Assembly (NCBI RefSeq): GCF_900091315.1
Contig: NZ_FLSP01000015.1
Location: 50,030-114,029, forward strand
Direction: 5' to 3'
DNA: 64,000 bases
DNA from: Streptomyces sp. DI166
Lineage (GTDB): Bacteria > Actinomycetota > Actinomycetes > Streptomycetales > Streptomycetaceae
Shown: positions 48,304-57,035 of the stretch, piece by piece
How positions within the stretch are numbered: the stretch's first letter is position 1
Layout of the letters: each line of letters opens with the position of its first letter
Notes under the pieces: generated by a model
Told to the model about the DNA's origin: nothing
The model's database searches: none
What the model saw: the letters and a program-made list of their open reading frames with translations, nothing else
Position numbers and translations under genes: made by a program

Positions 48304-49284
48304 TCAGCCCGTCACCAGCAGGACCTTGCCGATGTGGGTGCTCTCCGCCACGACCCGGTGCGCGGCGGCCGCGTCGCTCATCGGGATCTCCCGGTCCACG
48401 ACCGGACGCACGTGCCCGCCGTCCAGCAGCGGCCACACATGCTCGCGCACGGCGGCCACGATCGCCGTCTTCTCGGCCAGCGGGCGGGCCCGCAGCGAGG
48501 TCGCGCTGATCGCGGCTCGCTTGCTCAGCAGCGCGCCGATGTTCAGCTCGCCCTTCACGCCGCCCTGGAGGCCGATCACCGCCAGCCGCCCGTTGACCGC
48601 GAGGGCGCGCACATTGCGGTCCAGGTACTTGGCGCCCATGTTGTCGAGGATGACGTCGGCGCCCGCGCCGTCGGTGGCCTTCGCGATCTCCTCGACGAAG
48701 TCCTGCTCCCGGTAGTTGATCAGGATGTCCGCGCCCAGCTCGGCGCACCGGTCCAGCTTCTGCCTGGTCCCCGCGGTGACCGCGACCTTCGCGCCGACGG
48801 CCTTGGCGAGCTGGATCGCCATGGTGCCGATGCCGCTGGAGCCGCCGTGCACCAGCAGCGTCTCGCCGGGCCGCAGATGGGCGACCATGAAGACGTTCGA
48901 CCAGACCGTGCAGACCACCTCGGGCAGCGCCGCCGCCTGGACCAGGCCCACGCCCTTGGGCACCGGCAGCACCTGCCCGACCGGCACGACGACCTTCTCC
49001 GCGTAACCGCCGCCCCCGAGCAGCGCGCACACCTCGTCGCCGACCGCCCAGCCGGAGACCCCGGGGCCGACCGCGCCGATACGCCCCGAGCACTCCAGGC
49101 CCGGATAGGGGGACGCGCCGGGCGGCGGGTCGTAGAAGCCCTGCCGCTGAAGCAGGTCGGCCCGGTTCACCGCGCTCGCCGCCACCTCGATGAGGACCTC
49201 ACCCTCGCCGGGCACCGGATCGGGGACCTCGGCCCACACCAGCGCCTCGGGTCCACCGGGTTCGTCAATCGTGATCGCATGCAT
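48304..49284 (-). CDS. NAD(P)H quinone oxidoreductase (MDR family, PIG3-like)
   Basis: This 326-residue medium-chain dehydrogenase without structural zinc has the QOR core: VAASAVNRADLLQRQGFYDP, YPGLECSGRIGAVGPGVSGW, and the Rossmann motif LLVHGGSSGIGTMAIQLAKA. NADPH-binding residues are in VTAGTRQKLDRCAELGADIL. The LxVxGS-type end is HIGKVLLVTG. Relatives reduce quinones or enones using NADPH. The ATG at 49284 is the start. It is divergent from the DrrA-like gene, and no operon partner is evident. Confidence 0.92.
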   Translation of the reverse strand: MHAITIDEPGGPEALVWAEVPDPVPGEGEVLIEVAASAVNRADLLQRQGFYDPPPGASPYPGLECSGRIGAVGPGVSGWAVGDEVCALLGGGGYAEKVVVPVGQVLPVPKGVGLVQAAALPEVVCTVWSNVFMVAHLRPGETLLVHGGSSGIGTMAIQLAKAVGAKVAVTAGTRQKLDRCAELGADILINYREQDFVEEIAKATDGAGADVILDNMGAKYLDRNVRALAVNGRLAVIGLQGGVKGELNIGALLSKRAAISATSLRARPLAEKTAIVAAVREHVWPLLDGGHVRPVVDREIPMSDAAAAHRVVAESTHIGKVLLVTG

Positions 49285-49391
49285 GGGGGCGACGCTACTC
49301 CTCGCCGAAATCGAGGTGCGATCACCGATGAGTTCGGGCCACGGTGACGGTCTCTGATGCGTAACCCATGTACGCGGAAGGACAACCCACC

Positions 49392-50414
49392 ATGAGCCAG
49401 CACACGCCGGCCCTGGCCATCGAGACAGCGGGCCTGGTGAAGACGTTCGGCGAGACCAGGGCCGTCGACGGAGTCGACCTCGCGGTGCCGGCCGGCACGG
49501 TCTACGGCGTCCTCGGGCCGAACGGCGCCGGGAAGACCACCACCGTGAAGATGCTCGCCACCCTGCTGCGCCCGGACGGCGGTGAGGCCCATGTGTTCGG
49601 CCACGACGTCGTGCGCGAGGCCGACGAGGTACGCGGCCGGGTGAGCCTCACCGGCCAGTACGCCTCGGTGGACGAGGACCTCACCGGCACCGAGAACCTG
49701 GTCCTGCTGGGGCGGCTGCTCGGCCACTCCAAGCAGGCCGCGCGCCGCCGCAGCGAGCAGCTCCTGGAGGCGTTCGGGCTCTCCGAGGCGGCGGCGAAGC
49801 AGGTCAAGCACTACTCGGGCGGTATGCGGCGCCGGATCGACATCGCCGCGTCCATCCTCAACACGCCCGATCTGCTCTTCCTCGACGAGCCGACCACCGG
49901 GCTCGACCCGCGCAGCCGCAACCAGGTGTGGGACATCGTGCGCGCGGTGGTCGCCCAGGGCACCACCGTGCTGCTGACCACCCAGTACCTGGACGAGGCC
50001 GACCAGCTCGCCTCCCGGATCGCGGTCATCGACCACGGAAAGGTGATCGCCGAGGGCACCAAGGGCGAGCTGAAGGCGTCCGTGGGCGCCGGTTCGGTCC
50101 ATCTGCGGCTGCGCGACCCGGGACAGCGGCCGGACGCCGAGCGGGTGCTGCGGGCGACGCTGGACGCCGATGTGCAGCTGGAGCCCGACCCGGTGGCGCT
50201 GACCGCGCGGCTGTCCTCGGCGACCGGGGACAGCGCGGCCGAGGAGGCGTCCCGGGCGCTGGCCGAGCTGGCCCGCACCGGGATCACCGTCGACAACTTC
50301 TCGCTGGGCCAGCCCAGCCTGGACGAGGTCTTCCTCGCCCTCACCGGACACGACACCGGCCAGGACTCCGGTCAGGACCTGGGCCGTGACAGCAAGGACG
50401 AGGTGGCGGCATGA
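49392..50414 (+). CDS. DrrA-like ABC exporter ATP-binding protein
   Basis: This 340-residue ATPase of the daunorubicin resistance family starts at ATG 49392 with GGAAGGA nine bases upstream. Walker A is [18 protein letters not shown], signature [15 protein letters not shown], Walker [21 protein letters not shown], and the H-loop is replaced by [12 protein letters not shown], the usual DrrA variant with Q. The C-terminal DrrA-type extension contains [20 protein letters not shown]. It likely powers export of a small hydrophobic compound by DrrB. The next gene overlaps by four bases. Confidence 0.93.
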   Translation: MSQHTPALAIETAGLVKTFGETRAVDGVDLAVPAGTVYGVLGPNGAGKTTTVKMLATLLRPDGGEAHVFGHDVVREADEVRGRVSLTGQYASVDEDLTGTENLVLLGRLLGHSKQAARRRSEQLLEAFGLSEAAAKQVKHYSGGMRRRIDIAASILNTPDLLFLDEPTTGLDPRSRNQVWDIVRAVVAQGTTVLLTTQYLDEADQLASRIAVIDHGKVIAEGTKGELKASVGAGSVHLRLRDPGQRPDAERVLRATLDADVQLEPDPVALTARLSSATGDSAAEEASRALAELARTGITVDNFSLGQPSLDEVFLALTGHDTGQDSGQDLGRDSKDEVAA

Positions 50415-51259
50415 GCACTGCGACAACCTCCGAGGCCAAGGAACTCGCCCCGGTCAGCGCCGAGTCGCTCGCCGAGCTGCTCGTCACCGGGGAGCGTCCG
50501 CCGCGGCCGAGCGCGCTGTCGGCCTCGCTGACCTTCGGCTGGCGGGCCATGCTGAAGATCAAGCACGTGCCGGAGCAGCTCTTCGACGTCACCGCGTTCC
50601 CGATCATGATGGTGCTGATGTACACGTACCTGTTCGGGGGCGCCCTGGCCGGGTCCCCGAAGGAGTACATCCAGTTCCTGCTGCCGGGCATCCTGGTGAT
50701 GTCGGTCGTGATGATCACGATGTACACCGGGGTCTCGGTCAACACGGACATCGAGAAGGGTGTCTTCGACCGGTTCCGCTCGCTGCCCATCTGGCGGCCG
50801 TCGACGATGGTCGGCTATCTGCTCGGCGACGCCGTGCGCTACACCCTCGCCTCCGCGGTGATGCTCACCGTCGGGATCATCCTCGGCTACCGGCCCGACG
50901 GCGGGGTCGTGGGCGTGGTCACCGGGATCGCGCTGCTGGTGGTGTTCTCGTTCGCGTTCTCGTGGATCTGGACGATGTTCGGGCTGCTGCTGCGCACCGA
51001 GAAGTCGGTCATGGGCGTCAGCATGATGGTGATCTTCCCGCTGACCTTCCTGTCCAACGTCTTCGTCGACCCGAAGACCATGCCGGGCTGGCTCCAGGCC
51101 TTTGTGAACAACAGCCCCATCACCCATCTGTCCTCCGCGGTGCGGGAGCTGATGGCGGGCGACTGGCCGGCCGACGAGATCGCCTGGTCCCTGGGGTGGG
51201 CCGGGGTGCTGATGCTGGTCTTCGGGCCGATCACGATGCGGCTGTACAACCGCAAGTAA
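50411..51259 (+). CDS. DrrB-like ABC-2 permease
   Basis: This 282-residue permease has six membrane helices: [93 protein letters not shown] and [40 protein letters not shown] is the characteristic ABC-2 cytoplasmic loop motif, and [16 protein letters not shown] is a typical late helix. It pairs with the DrrA protein just upstream. No biosynthetic genes are nearby, so it is probably a multidrug or self-resistance exporter not tied to a cluster. Confidence 0.93.
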   Translation: MSTATTSEAKELAPVSAESLAELLVTGERPPRPSALSASLTFGWRAMLKIKHVPEQLFDVTAFPIMMVLMYTYLFGGALAGSPKEYIQFLLPGILVMSVVMITMYTGVSVNTDIEKGVFDRFRSLPIWRPSTMVGYLLGDAVRYTLASAVMLTVGIILGYRPDGGVVGVVTGIALLVVFSFAFSWIWTMFGLLLRTEKSVMGVSMMVIFPLTFLSNVFVDPKTMPGWLQAFVNNSPITHLSSAVRELMAGDWPADEIAWSLGWAGVLMLVFGPITMRLYNRK

Positions 51260-51292
51260 CCCCTCGGTCGGTCCCGCTGCGGTCCCCCGGGC

Positions 51293-52399
51293 TCAGTCCT
51301 GGGGGATCGGACGCATGTCGGGCGCGACCTGGACGGTCGGGGTGGCCCGGACGATGGTGATGACCCGGTCCGTCGCCTGGAGGGTGCCGACGGCCGGGTC
51401 GTCGTAGCCGAGGACGCGGTGGCCGCGCAGCACGCTGATCACCAGATCGCCGATCTCCCTCGGCCCCTTGCCCACCTCGGCCTTTATGACCGGCCGTTCG
51501 ACGATGTCGAGCCCGGTGCCCTGCTGGATCAGGTCCTCCATCACCATGCCCGCGGCGGGGCTGAGTACCGACAGACCGAGCAGCCGTCCGGCGGCGCTGG
51601 CGCTGGTGATGACCGCGTCGGCGCCGGACTGCTTGAGCAGCGGGGCGTTCTCCTCCTCGCGCACCGCGGCCACGATCTTGGCGCCGCGGTTCATCTGGCG
51701 GGCGGTCAGGGTCACCAGGACGGCGGTGTCGTCGCGCTGGGTGGCGATGATGATCTTCCGGGCCCGCTGCACCTCGGCGCGCTTGAGCACATCGCTGCGG
51801 GTCGCGTCGCCCACGACACCGGCGTAGCCCTCGGCGGTCGCGGCGTCGATCACCTTGCTGCTGGGGTCGACGACGACGACCTGCTCCTTCGCCAGGCCCG
51901 TCGCGCAGACGGTCTGGATCGCCGAGCGCCCCTTGGTACCGAAGCCGACGACGACGGTGTGGTCGCGCAAGGTGGACCTCCAGCGGTTGAGTCGCCATTC
52001 CTCCCGGGTGCGTTCGGTGAGGACCTCCAGCGTGGTGCCGACCAGGATGATCAGGAACAGCACCCGCATCGGCGTGATGACGAGGATGTTGATGAGCCGG
52101 GCGGCGTCACTGACCGGGGTGATGTCGCCGTAGCCCGTGGTGGAGAGGGTGACGGTCGCGTAGTACAACGCGTCGAGGTAGTCGACGCTTCCGTCGGAGC
52201 TGTCGTTGTAGCCGTCGTGGTCGGCGTAGACGATGAGCGAGCAGAGCAGCAGCAGCGTCAATGCCATGATCACGCGCTTGGCGACCTGGCGGAAGGGGTG
52301 CTCGACCACCTTCTGCGGCAGTTTGATCCGGTGGGTGACCAGGTGTTCGTCCGGCTGGCGGGCGATGGCGTCGTTGCCCGGAAGTTTCACGTGAAACAC
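51293..52399 (-). CDS. Potassium channel with TrkA-N/RCK domain
   Basis: GTG 52399 opens V-F-H-V-K-L-P-G-N-D (GTG 52390 is an alternative), giving 368 residues. The pore region has two membrane helices and a selectivity filter TVTLSTTGYGDITPVSD (T-T-G-Y-G-D). The RCK domain has the Rossmann motif VVVGFGTKGRSAIQTVCATG and the NAD-binding acidic end VVVDPSSKVIDAAT. A TrkA-C domain ends the protein. It is a ligand-gated K+ channel of the MthK/KefB style. The gene starts 13 bases inside moeA and its first codons are part of a parS site. Confidence 0.93.
   Translation of the reverse strand: MFHVKLPGNDAIARQPDEHLVTHRIKLPQKVVEHPFRQVAKRVIMALTLLLLCSLIVYADHDGYNDSSDGSVDYLDALYYATVTLSTTGYGDITPVSDAARLINILVITPMRVLFLIILVGTTLEVLTERTREEWRLNRWRSTLRDHTVVVGFGTKGRSAIQTVCATGLAKEQVVVVDPSSKVIDAATAEGYAGVVGDATRSDVLKRAEVQRARKIIIATQRDDTAVLVTLTARQMNRGAKIVAAVREEENAPLLKQSGADAVITSASAAGRLLGLSVLSPAAGMVMEDLIQQGTGLDIVERPVIKAEVGKGPREIGDLVISVLRGHRVLGYDDPAVGTLQATDRVITIVRATPTVQVAPDMRPIPQD
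52384..52397. other. parS: parS chromosome-partition site 2, overlapping two genes
   Basis: The palindrome GTTTCACGTGAAAC is identical to the site at 17,952. It covers the start codon region of the potassium channel gene (codons F-H-V-K) and the last codons of moeA (C-F-T). ParB binding here could interfere with translation or transcription initiation of the channel gene. Confidence 0.88.
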
Positions 52400-53743
52400 A
52401 CCCCGATCCCCGAGGACGCCCAGGGCAGATCCAGTAGTTCCGCCTCCTGCCCGGCCGCGATCCCGCCGGGCGGTACGACGGCCAGGGCGTCGGCCGCCGC
52501 CATGCCCCGCAGCATCGCGGGCCCGTTGTAGTGCAGCGGTACGGCGTGGTCGCCGCGCAGCACGACCGGCACGAGCCGGGTGTCGTACGGGTGCCCGTGC
52601 GCGGCGTCCCGCAGCGGCAGCGTGTACGGCTCCGGGGCGGGGCGGGCGGCGAGGGTGCGCAGCAGGGGCTCGGCGAGCGTGAGCAGGCCGGAGACGGCCG
52701 CGAGGGGGTTGCCGGGCAGGCCCACCAGGTGCTGGTTCTCCTTGAGGCGGGCCAGCAGCATGGGGTGGCCGGGGCGGACCTTGACGCCGTCGACCAGCAG
52801 CTCGGCGCCCAGCCGGCGCAGGGTGGGGTGGACGTGGTCCACGGGTCCGGCGGCGGTGCCGCCGGTGGTGACGATCACCTCGGCCTCGGAGTAGGCGAGG
52901 GCCTTGTGCAGCGCCTCGGCGTCGTCTCCGAGGCGGCGCACGGTGGTGACCTCGGCGCCGAGCGCCCGCAGCCAGGGCGGCAGCATCGGGCCGAGCGCGT
53001 CCCGGATCAGCCCGTCGTGCGGGAGGCCCTCGGTGAGCAGTTCGTCGCCCAGGATCAGTACCTCGGCGCGGGGGCGGGGGACGGCGGTGACGGTGTCGTA
53101 GCCCGCGGCCGCGGCGAGGCCGAGGACGGCCGGGGTGACCAGGGTGCCGACCGGCAGGAGCTGGTCGCCGGAGCGGCACTCCTGGCCGCGGGGACGGATG
53201 TCCTGGCCGTGCGGGAGGTCGCGGTCGGCGTGCAGGCGGCCCTTGTCGTCGCCGCGCCCGTGCTCGCTGCGCAGGACGGCGGTGGTGTCCGGCGGGACCC
53301 GGGCGCCGGTGGCGATACGGACCGCCTCGCCGTCGGTGAGCGGGGCGGGCTCGGCGTGCCCGGCGAGGACGCCGGACTCCCGCACGTCCCAGGGGCCCGG
53401 TCCGGCGACCGCCCAGCCGTCCATCGCGGAGGTGTCGAAGGAGGGCAGGTCGGTGAGGGCGGTGAGGGGGGCGGCCAGGGTGAGGCCGAGCGCGGCGTCG
53501 AGGGGGACCTCGGCGGGCGTGCGGCGGGTGCCGGGGCCGCGTCCGGCGCGGGCGGCGGCGGCGCGGGCCTCGGGGCCAGGGTGTGGCGCGGTGGTGGCCG
53601 TGGCCGTGGCCGTTGTCCTGGCGTTGACGGGGCCGTTCGGGTCCGGGTGGGCCGCCCGCGGGGTTCTCCTTCACGAGGGCGAGCACCTCCTCGACGTCGA
53701 GGTCCTCGGCATCCGGGTCGCCCTGGACGCTGCGCGGGGTCAT
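52387..53743 (-). pseudogene. moeA: Molybdopterin molybdenumtransferase with a frameshift near the N-terminus
   Basis: The ATG at 53743 overlaps the upstream stop (TGATG) and begins MTPRSVQGDPDAEDLDVEEV. It runs to HRATPWP and then loses homology. The shifted frame continues EARAAAARAGRGPGTRRTPA, then SFDTSAMDGWAVAGPG and the rest of MoeA (VLILGDELLTEG, TGGTAAGPVDHVHPTLRRLG, GLPGNPLAAVSG). A plus-strand run of four G at 53,572-53,575 (CCCC in the gene) in place of the expected three explains it. MoeA inserts molybdenum into molybdopterin. Either the copy is broken or the base is an error. The domain-III C-terminus ends at the K+ channel start. Confidence 0.88.
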
Positions 53744-54627
53744 CAGGCGTCCGGGGTGGCGTCGGTCTTCTGTTCCTCGGCCCAGCGGTTGGCCAGGTCC
53801 GCGGCCTTGCGGGCGGCCTCGGCGACCACCTCGGGACCGCCCTCGGCGCGGGCGGCGGCGTAGCCGACGAGGAAGGTGGTCAGCGGGGCCGCGGGCCGCG
53901 CCACACCGTGGGCGGCGTCGCGGGCGAGGTCCAGCAGGACCTTGGTGTCGACGTCGAGGTCGATGCCCAGCTCGTCCTTGACTGCGGAGATCCATTCATC
54001 CAACACGTGCCCATGCTCCCTGATGCGTGCCCTGGCAGTGGCGATGTCGTCCCAGGTGTCGCAGTCGAAGGACGCGACGGGGTCGGGGACGCGGCTGAGA
54101 CTCAGACCGGCGGTGAGACGGCGCAGCGGCAGGCCGGTCAGGGTGCCGTGCTCCTCGGTGAGGGCCGCGAGGGCCGCGCGCAGCGCGGGGGCCCGGTAGG
54201 CGGCGACGAGCGGCTGGTCACGGCCGTCGGCGTCGGTGACCAGCACTCCGTCGGCATCGTTCGCGCCCAGTGCGGCGAGCAGCCTGCGCACGGTCGCGGC
54301 GTCGAGGAAGGGAAGATCGGCGGAGAGCAGGACGAGGTGGTCGGCGGTGGTGGCGCTCAGCCCGGCCCCGAGGGCGGCCAGCGGCCCGCCGCCGGGGGGC
54401 TCCTCGCGCGCCCAGACCACCGGCCGGGGTACGGGCCTGGGATCGGCGACGACAACGGTGGTCCGGGCGTCGGCGCACGCGGCGAGCACACGCTCCAGCA
54501 ACGACCGCCCGCCGACCCCGAGACCGGGCTTGTCGACACCCCCGAGCCGCCGCGCGGCACCCCCGGCGAGCACGACGGCGTCGTACGCCTCGGTACCCGG
54601 ATGCTCGGGCGGCTCGTACGCGGTCAC
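53743..54627 (-). CDS. mobA: MobA-like molybdopterin guanylyltransferase fused to DUF6457
   Basis: GTG 54627 (VTAYEPPEHPGTEAYDAVVL) gives 294 residues. The nucleotidyltransferase domain has the LAGGAARRLGGVDKPGLGVG signature, a Mg-binding LVLLSADLPFLDAATVRRLL and CDTWDDIATARARI. A C-terminal segment (HVLDEWISAVKDELGIDLDV onward) is the DUF6457 helical domain found fused or next to MobA in actinobacteria. It links GMP to molybdopterin. It is translationally coupled to moeA at 53,743. GTG 54651 is an alternative start. Confidence 0.88.
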   Translation of the reverse strand: MTAYEPPEHPGTEAYDAVVLAGGAARRLGGVDKPGLGVGGRSLLERVLAACADARTTVVVADPRPVPRPVVWAREEPPGGGPLAALGAGLSATTADHLVLLSADLPFLDAATVRRLLAALGANDADGVLVTDADGRDQPLVAAYRAPALRAALAALTEEHGTLTGLPLRRLTAGLSLSRVPDPVASFDCDTWDDIATARARIREHGHVLDEWISAVKDELGIDLDVDTKVLLDLARDAAHGVARPAAPLTTFLVGYAAARAEGGPEVVAEAARKAADLANRWAEEQKTDATPDA

Positions 54628-54696
54628 CCCCTGAGTATGCGTGTCCCCCACGATCACGCGGAACGCGGGGGAGGTCACACACTCGGGAGGTACGCG

Positions 54697-56031
54697 TCAC
54701 AGGGTGCGCAGCAACACCGCCGGTTGTTCCACGCAGTCCGCCACGTAGCGGAGGAAGCCGCCCGCTGTGCCGCCGTCGCAGACGCGGTGGTCGAAGGTGA
54801 GGGAGAGCTGGACGACCTGGCGGACGGCGAGTTCGCCCTCGTGGACCCACGGCTTGGGGATGATGCGGCCCACGCCGAGCATCGCGGCCTCGGGGTGGTT
54901 GATGATCGGTGTGGAGCCGTCGACGCCGAAGACGCCGTAGTTGTTCAGCGTGAACGTGCCGCCGGTCAGCTCCGCCGGCGTCAGCGTGCCGGTGCGGGCC
55001 GACTCGGTGAGGCGGGCGAACTCGGCGGTCAGCGACTCCGCGTCCCGCGCGTGGGCGTCCCGGACGACCGGCACGACCAGGCCCCGCTCGGTCTGCGCGG
55101 CGAAGCCGAGGTGGACGTGGTCGAAGCGGACGACCTCCCGGGCCTCCTGGTCGACCGTGGAGTTCAGCTCGGGGAACCGGGCCAGCGCGGCCGTGCAGAT
55201 CCGGGCCAGCAGCGCCAGCAGGGAGATCTTCGGGCCGCCCGCCGCGTTCATCGCGGTACGGGCGCGCATCAGCTCCGTCGCGTCGGCGTCCACCCAGCAG
55301 GTGGCGTCCGGGATCTCACTGCGGCTGCGGGAGAGCTTGTCGGCGACCGCGCCGCGAACGCCCTTGAGCGGCGTACGCGTCTCGCCGCCGACCACCGGAC
55401 GCGCCACGGGCGCGGGCGCCGGGGCCGGGGCCGCCGTACGGTGCTGCGCCGCCGCGGCACGCAGCGCGTACTCCACGTCCGCGCGCAGGATCAGTCCGTC
55501 GGGGCCGGAGCCGGTCAGTTCGCGCAGGTCCAGGCCGTTCTCGCGGGCGAGGCGGCGGACCAGCGGGGAGATCACGGGGACGGGACCGTCGGACGGGCGG
55601 GCCGGTTCGGGGGCCGCCGGTGTCTCGGGAGCCGCCGGTGCCTCGGGCACCTCGCGGGGCTCCGCCCGGCCGTTCCGCGCCGCGGGCTGTGCCTGGCGCA
55701 CCCGCCTGCGGCGCGCCGGGGCCTCGGAGGTGCCGTAGCCCACCAGCACGTTCCCGGAGCCCTCCGAGGAGCCGCCGGAGGCGTCCGCGCCCACGGCGAC
55801 CGTGATCAGCGGGGCGCCCACGGGCAGTTCGGAGCCCTCCTCGCCGAAGCGGGCGGTGACCACACCGGCGTAGGGGCAGGGCACGTCGACCATCGCCTTG
55901 GCCGTCTCGACCTCGACGACCGGCTGGTCGACGGCGACGACATCGCCGACGTTCACCAGCCAGCGCACGATCTCCGCCTCGGTGAGCCCCTCGCCCAGAT
56001 CGGGGAGCTTGAACTCCAACACCTGTGCCAT
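54697..56031 (-). CDS. bkdC: Second branched-chain E2 (dihydrolipoyl acyltransferase)
   Basis: ATG 56031 (MAQVLEFKLPDLGEGLTEAE) overlaps the E1beta stop as TGATG. The 444-residue protein has the lipoyl lysine in VVEVETAKAMVDVPCPYAGV, an E1/E3-binding motif VISPLVRRLARENGLDLREL near residues 155-195, and the catalytic SLTFDHRVCDGGTAGGFLRY (H-x3-D-G). It is a paralogue of the E2 at 37,934. It belongs to the second three-gene operon, with no dihydrolipoyl dehydrogenase gene in the window, so E3 is shared or encoded elsewhere. Confidence 0.93.
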   Translation of the reverse strand: MAQVLEFKLPDLGEGLTEAEIVRWLVNVGDVVAVDQPVVEVETAKAMVDVPCPYAGVVTARFGEEGSELPVGAPLITVAVGADASGGSSEGSGNVLVGYGTSEAPARRRRVRQAQPAARNGRAEPREVPEAPAAPETPAAPEPARPSDGPVPVISPLVRRLARENGLDLRELTGSGPDGLILRADVEYALRAAAAQHRTAAPAPAPAPVARPVVGGETRTPLKGVRGAVADKLSRSRSEIPDATCWVDADATELMRARTAMNAAGGPKISLLALLARICTAALARFPELNSTVDQEAREVVRFDHVHLGFAAQTERGLVVPVVRDAHARDAESLTAEFARLTESARTGTLTPAELTGGTFTLNNYGVFGVDGSTPIINHPEAAMLGVGRIIPKPWVHEGELAVRQVVQLSLTFDHRVCDGGTAGGFLRYVADCVEQPAVLLRTL

Positions 56032-57035
56032 CAGCTCTCGGCCTCCCACTGAAGACGCCCCACGGCGTCCAGGATCCGGTCCACGCCGGGCAGGTGGTGA
56101 CGCTCCAGCATCGGCGGCGGATAGGGGATGTCGAACCCGGCGACGCGGAGCACCGGCGCCTCCAGGTAGTGGAAGCAGCGCTCCGTGACGCGGGCCGCGA
56201 TCTCTCCGCCAGGTCCGCCGAACCCGCCCGACTCGTGCACGACGACCGCTCGTCCGGTCCGGCGTACCGAGGCGCAGACCGTCTCGTCGTCGAACGGCAC
56301 CAGCGAGCGCAGGTCGACGACCTCCAGGTCCCAGCCCTCCTCACGGGCCGCCTCGGCGGCTTCGAGGCAGACCGGTACGGACGGACCGTACGTGATCAGC
56401 GTGGCGCTCCGGCCGGGGCGCCGCACCACCGCACGGCCGATCGGTTCAACGCTCGCCGGCGCGTCCGGGTTCCAGTTGTCCTTGGACCAGTACAGCCGCT
56501 TGGGCTCCAGGAAGACCACCGGGTCGTCGGAGGCGATGGCGGCGCGCAGCAGTCCGTAGGCGTCGGCGACCGTGGCGGGCGTGACGACGTGCAGGCCGGG
56601 GGTGGCCATGTAGTACGCCTCGGAGGAGTCGCTGTGGTGCTCGACGCCGCCGATGCCGCCGCCGTAGGGCACGCGGATGGTGATCGGCAGGGGCATGGCG
56701 CCGCGGGTGCGGTTGCGCATCCGGGAGACGTGCGAGATCAGCTGCTCGAACGCCGGGTAGGCGAACGCGTCGAACTGCATCTCCACGACCGGCCGCAGCC
56801 CGTACATGGCCATGCCGACCGCGGTGCCGAGGATGCCCGCCTCGGCGAGCGGGGTGTCGGTGCAGCGGTCCTCGCCGAACTCCTTGGCGAGGCCGTCGGT
56901 GACCCGGAAGACACCCCCGAGGGTGCCGACGTCCTCGCCCATGACGTGCACGGACGGGTCGTCCGCCATGGCGTCGCGCAGGGCGCGCGTGAGGGCCTGT
57001 GCCATGGTGGCGGGCTTCACCGCGACAGTGGTCAT
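56031..57035 (-). CDS. bkdB: Second branched-chain E1 beta subunit
   Basis: ATG 57035 overlaps the E1alpha stop by four bases (ATGA). The 334-residue protein keeps the E1beta features: VMGEDVGTLGGVFRVTDGLA, LAEAGILGTAVGMAMYGLRP, VPYGGGIGGVEHHSDSSEAY, and EPKRLYWSKDNWNPDAPAS. Its C-terminal domain is AVVVHESGGFGGPGGEIAAR. It is about as similar to the first operon's E1beta as expected for an old duplication. Alpha and beta are made in equal amounts through the translational overlap. Confidence 0.95.
   Translation of the reverse strand: MTTVAVKPATMAQALTRALRDAMADDPSVHVMGEDVGTLGGVFRVTDGLAKEFGEDRCTDTPLAEAGILGTAVGMAMYGLRPVVEMQFDAFAYPAFEQLISHVSRMRNRTRGAMPLPITIRVPYGGGIGGVEHHSDSSEAYYMATPGLHVVTPATVADAYGLLRAAIASDDPVVFLEPKRLYWSKDNWNPDAPASVEPIGRAVVRRPGRSATLITYGPSVPVCLEAAEAAREEGWDLEVVDLRSLVPFDDETVCASVRRTGRAVVVHESGGFGGPGGEIAARVTERCFHYLEAPVLRVAGFDIPYPPPMLERHHLPGVDRILDAVGRLQWEAES

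Noticed and set aside
51284..51305. Imperfect CCCCCGGG/CCTGGGGG hairpin at the end of the channel gene
   Set aside because: One arm lies in the coding end of the channel gene and the stem has a mismatch, so terminator function is not supported.
51293..53995. A 900-codon minus-strand frame fusing Arg/Pro-rich text to the K+ channel
   Set aside because: Only the last 368 codons match the channel; the rest is the shifted moeA frame. Its first MoeA-like part exists because of the moeA frameshift.
54236..54800. Overlapping frames opposite mobA
   Set aside because: They are Arg/Ser-rich antisense products, whereas the minus strand has the MobA LAGG signature.
52531..56052. A plus-strand open frame of more than 1,100 codons opposite mobA, moeA and the second E2 gene
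   Set aside because: It is a shadow of high-GC minus-strand genes: its product is Val/Gly/Arg/Gln low-complexity text with no domain, and it spans three recognised genes.
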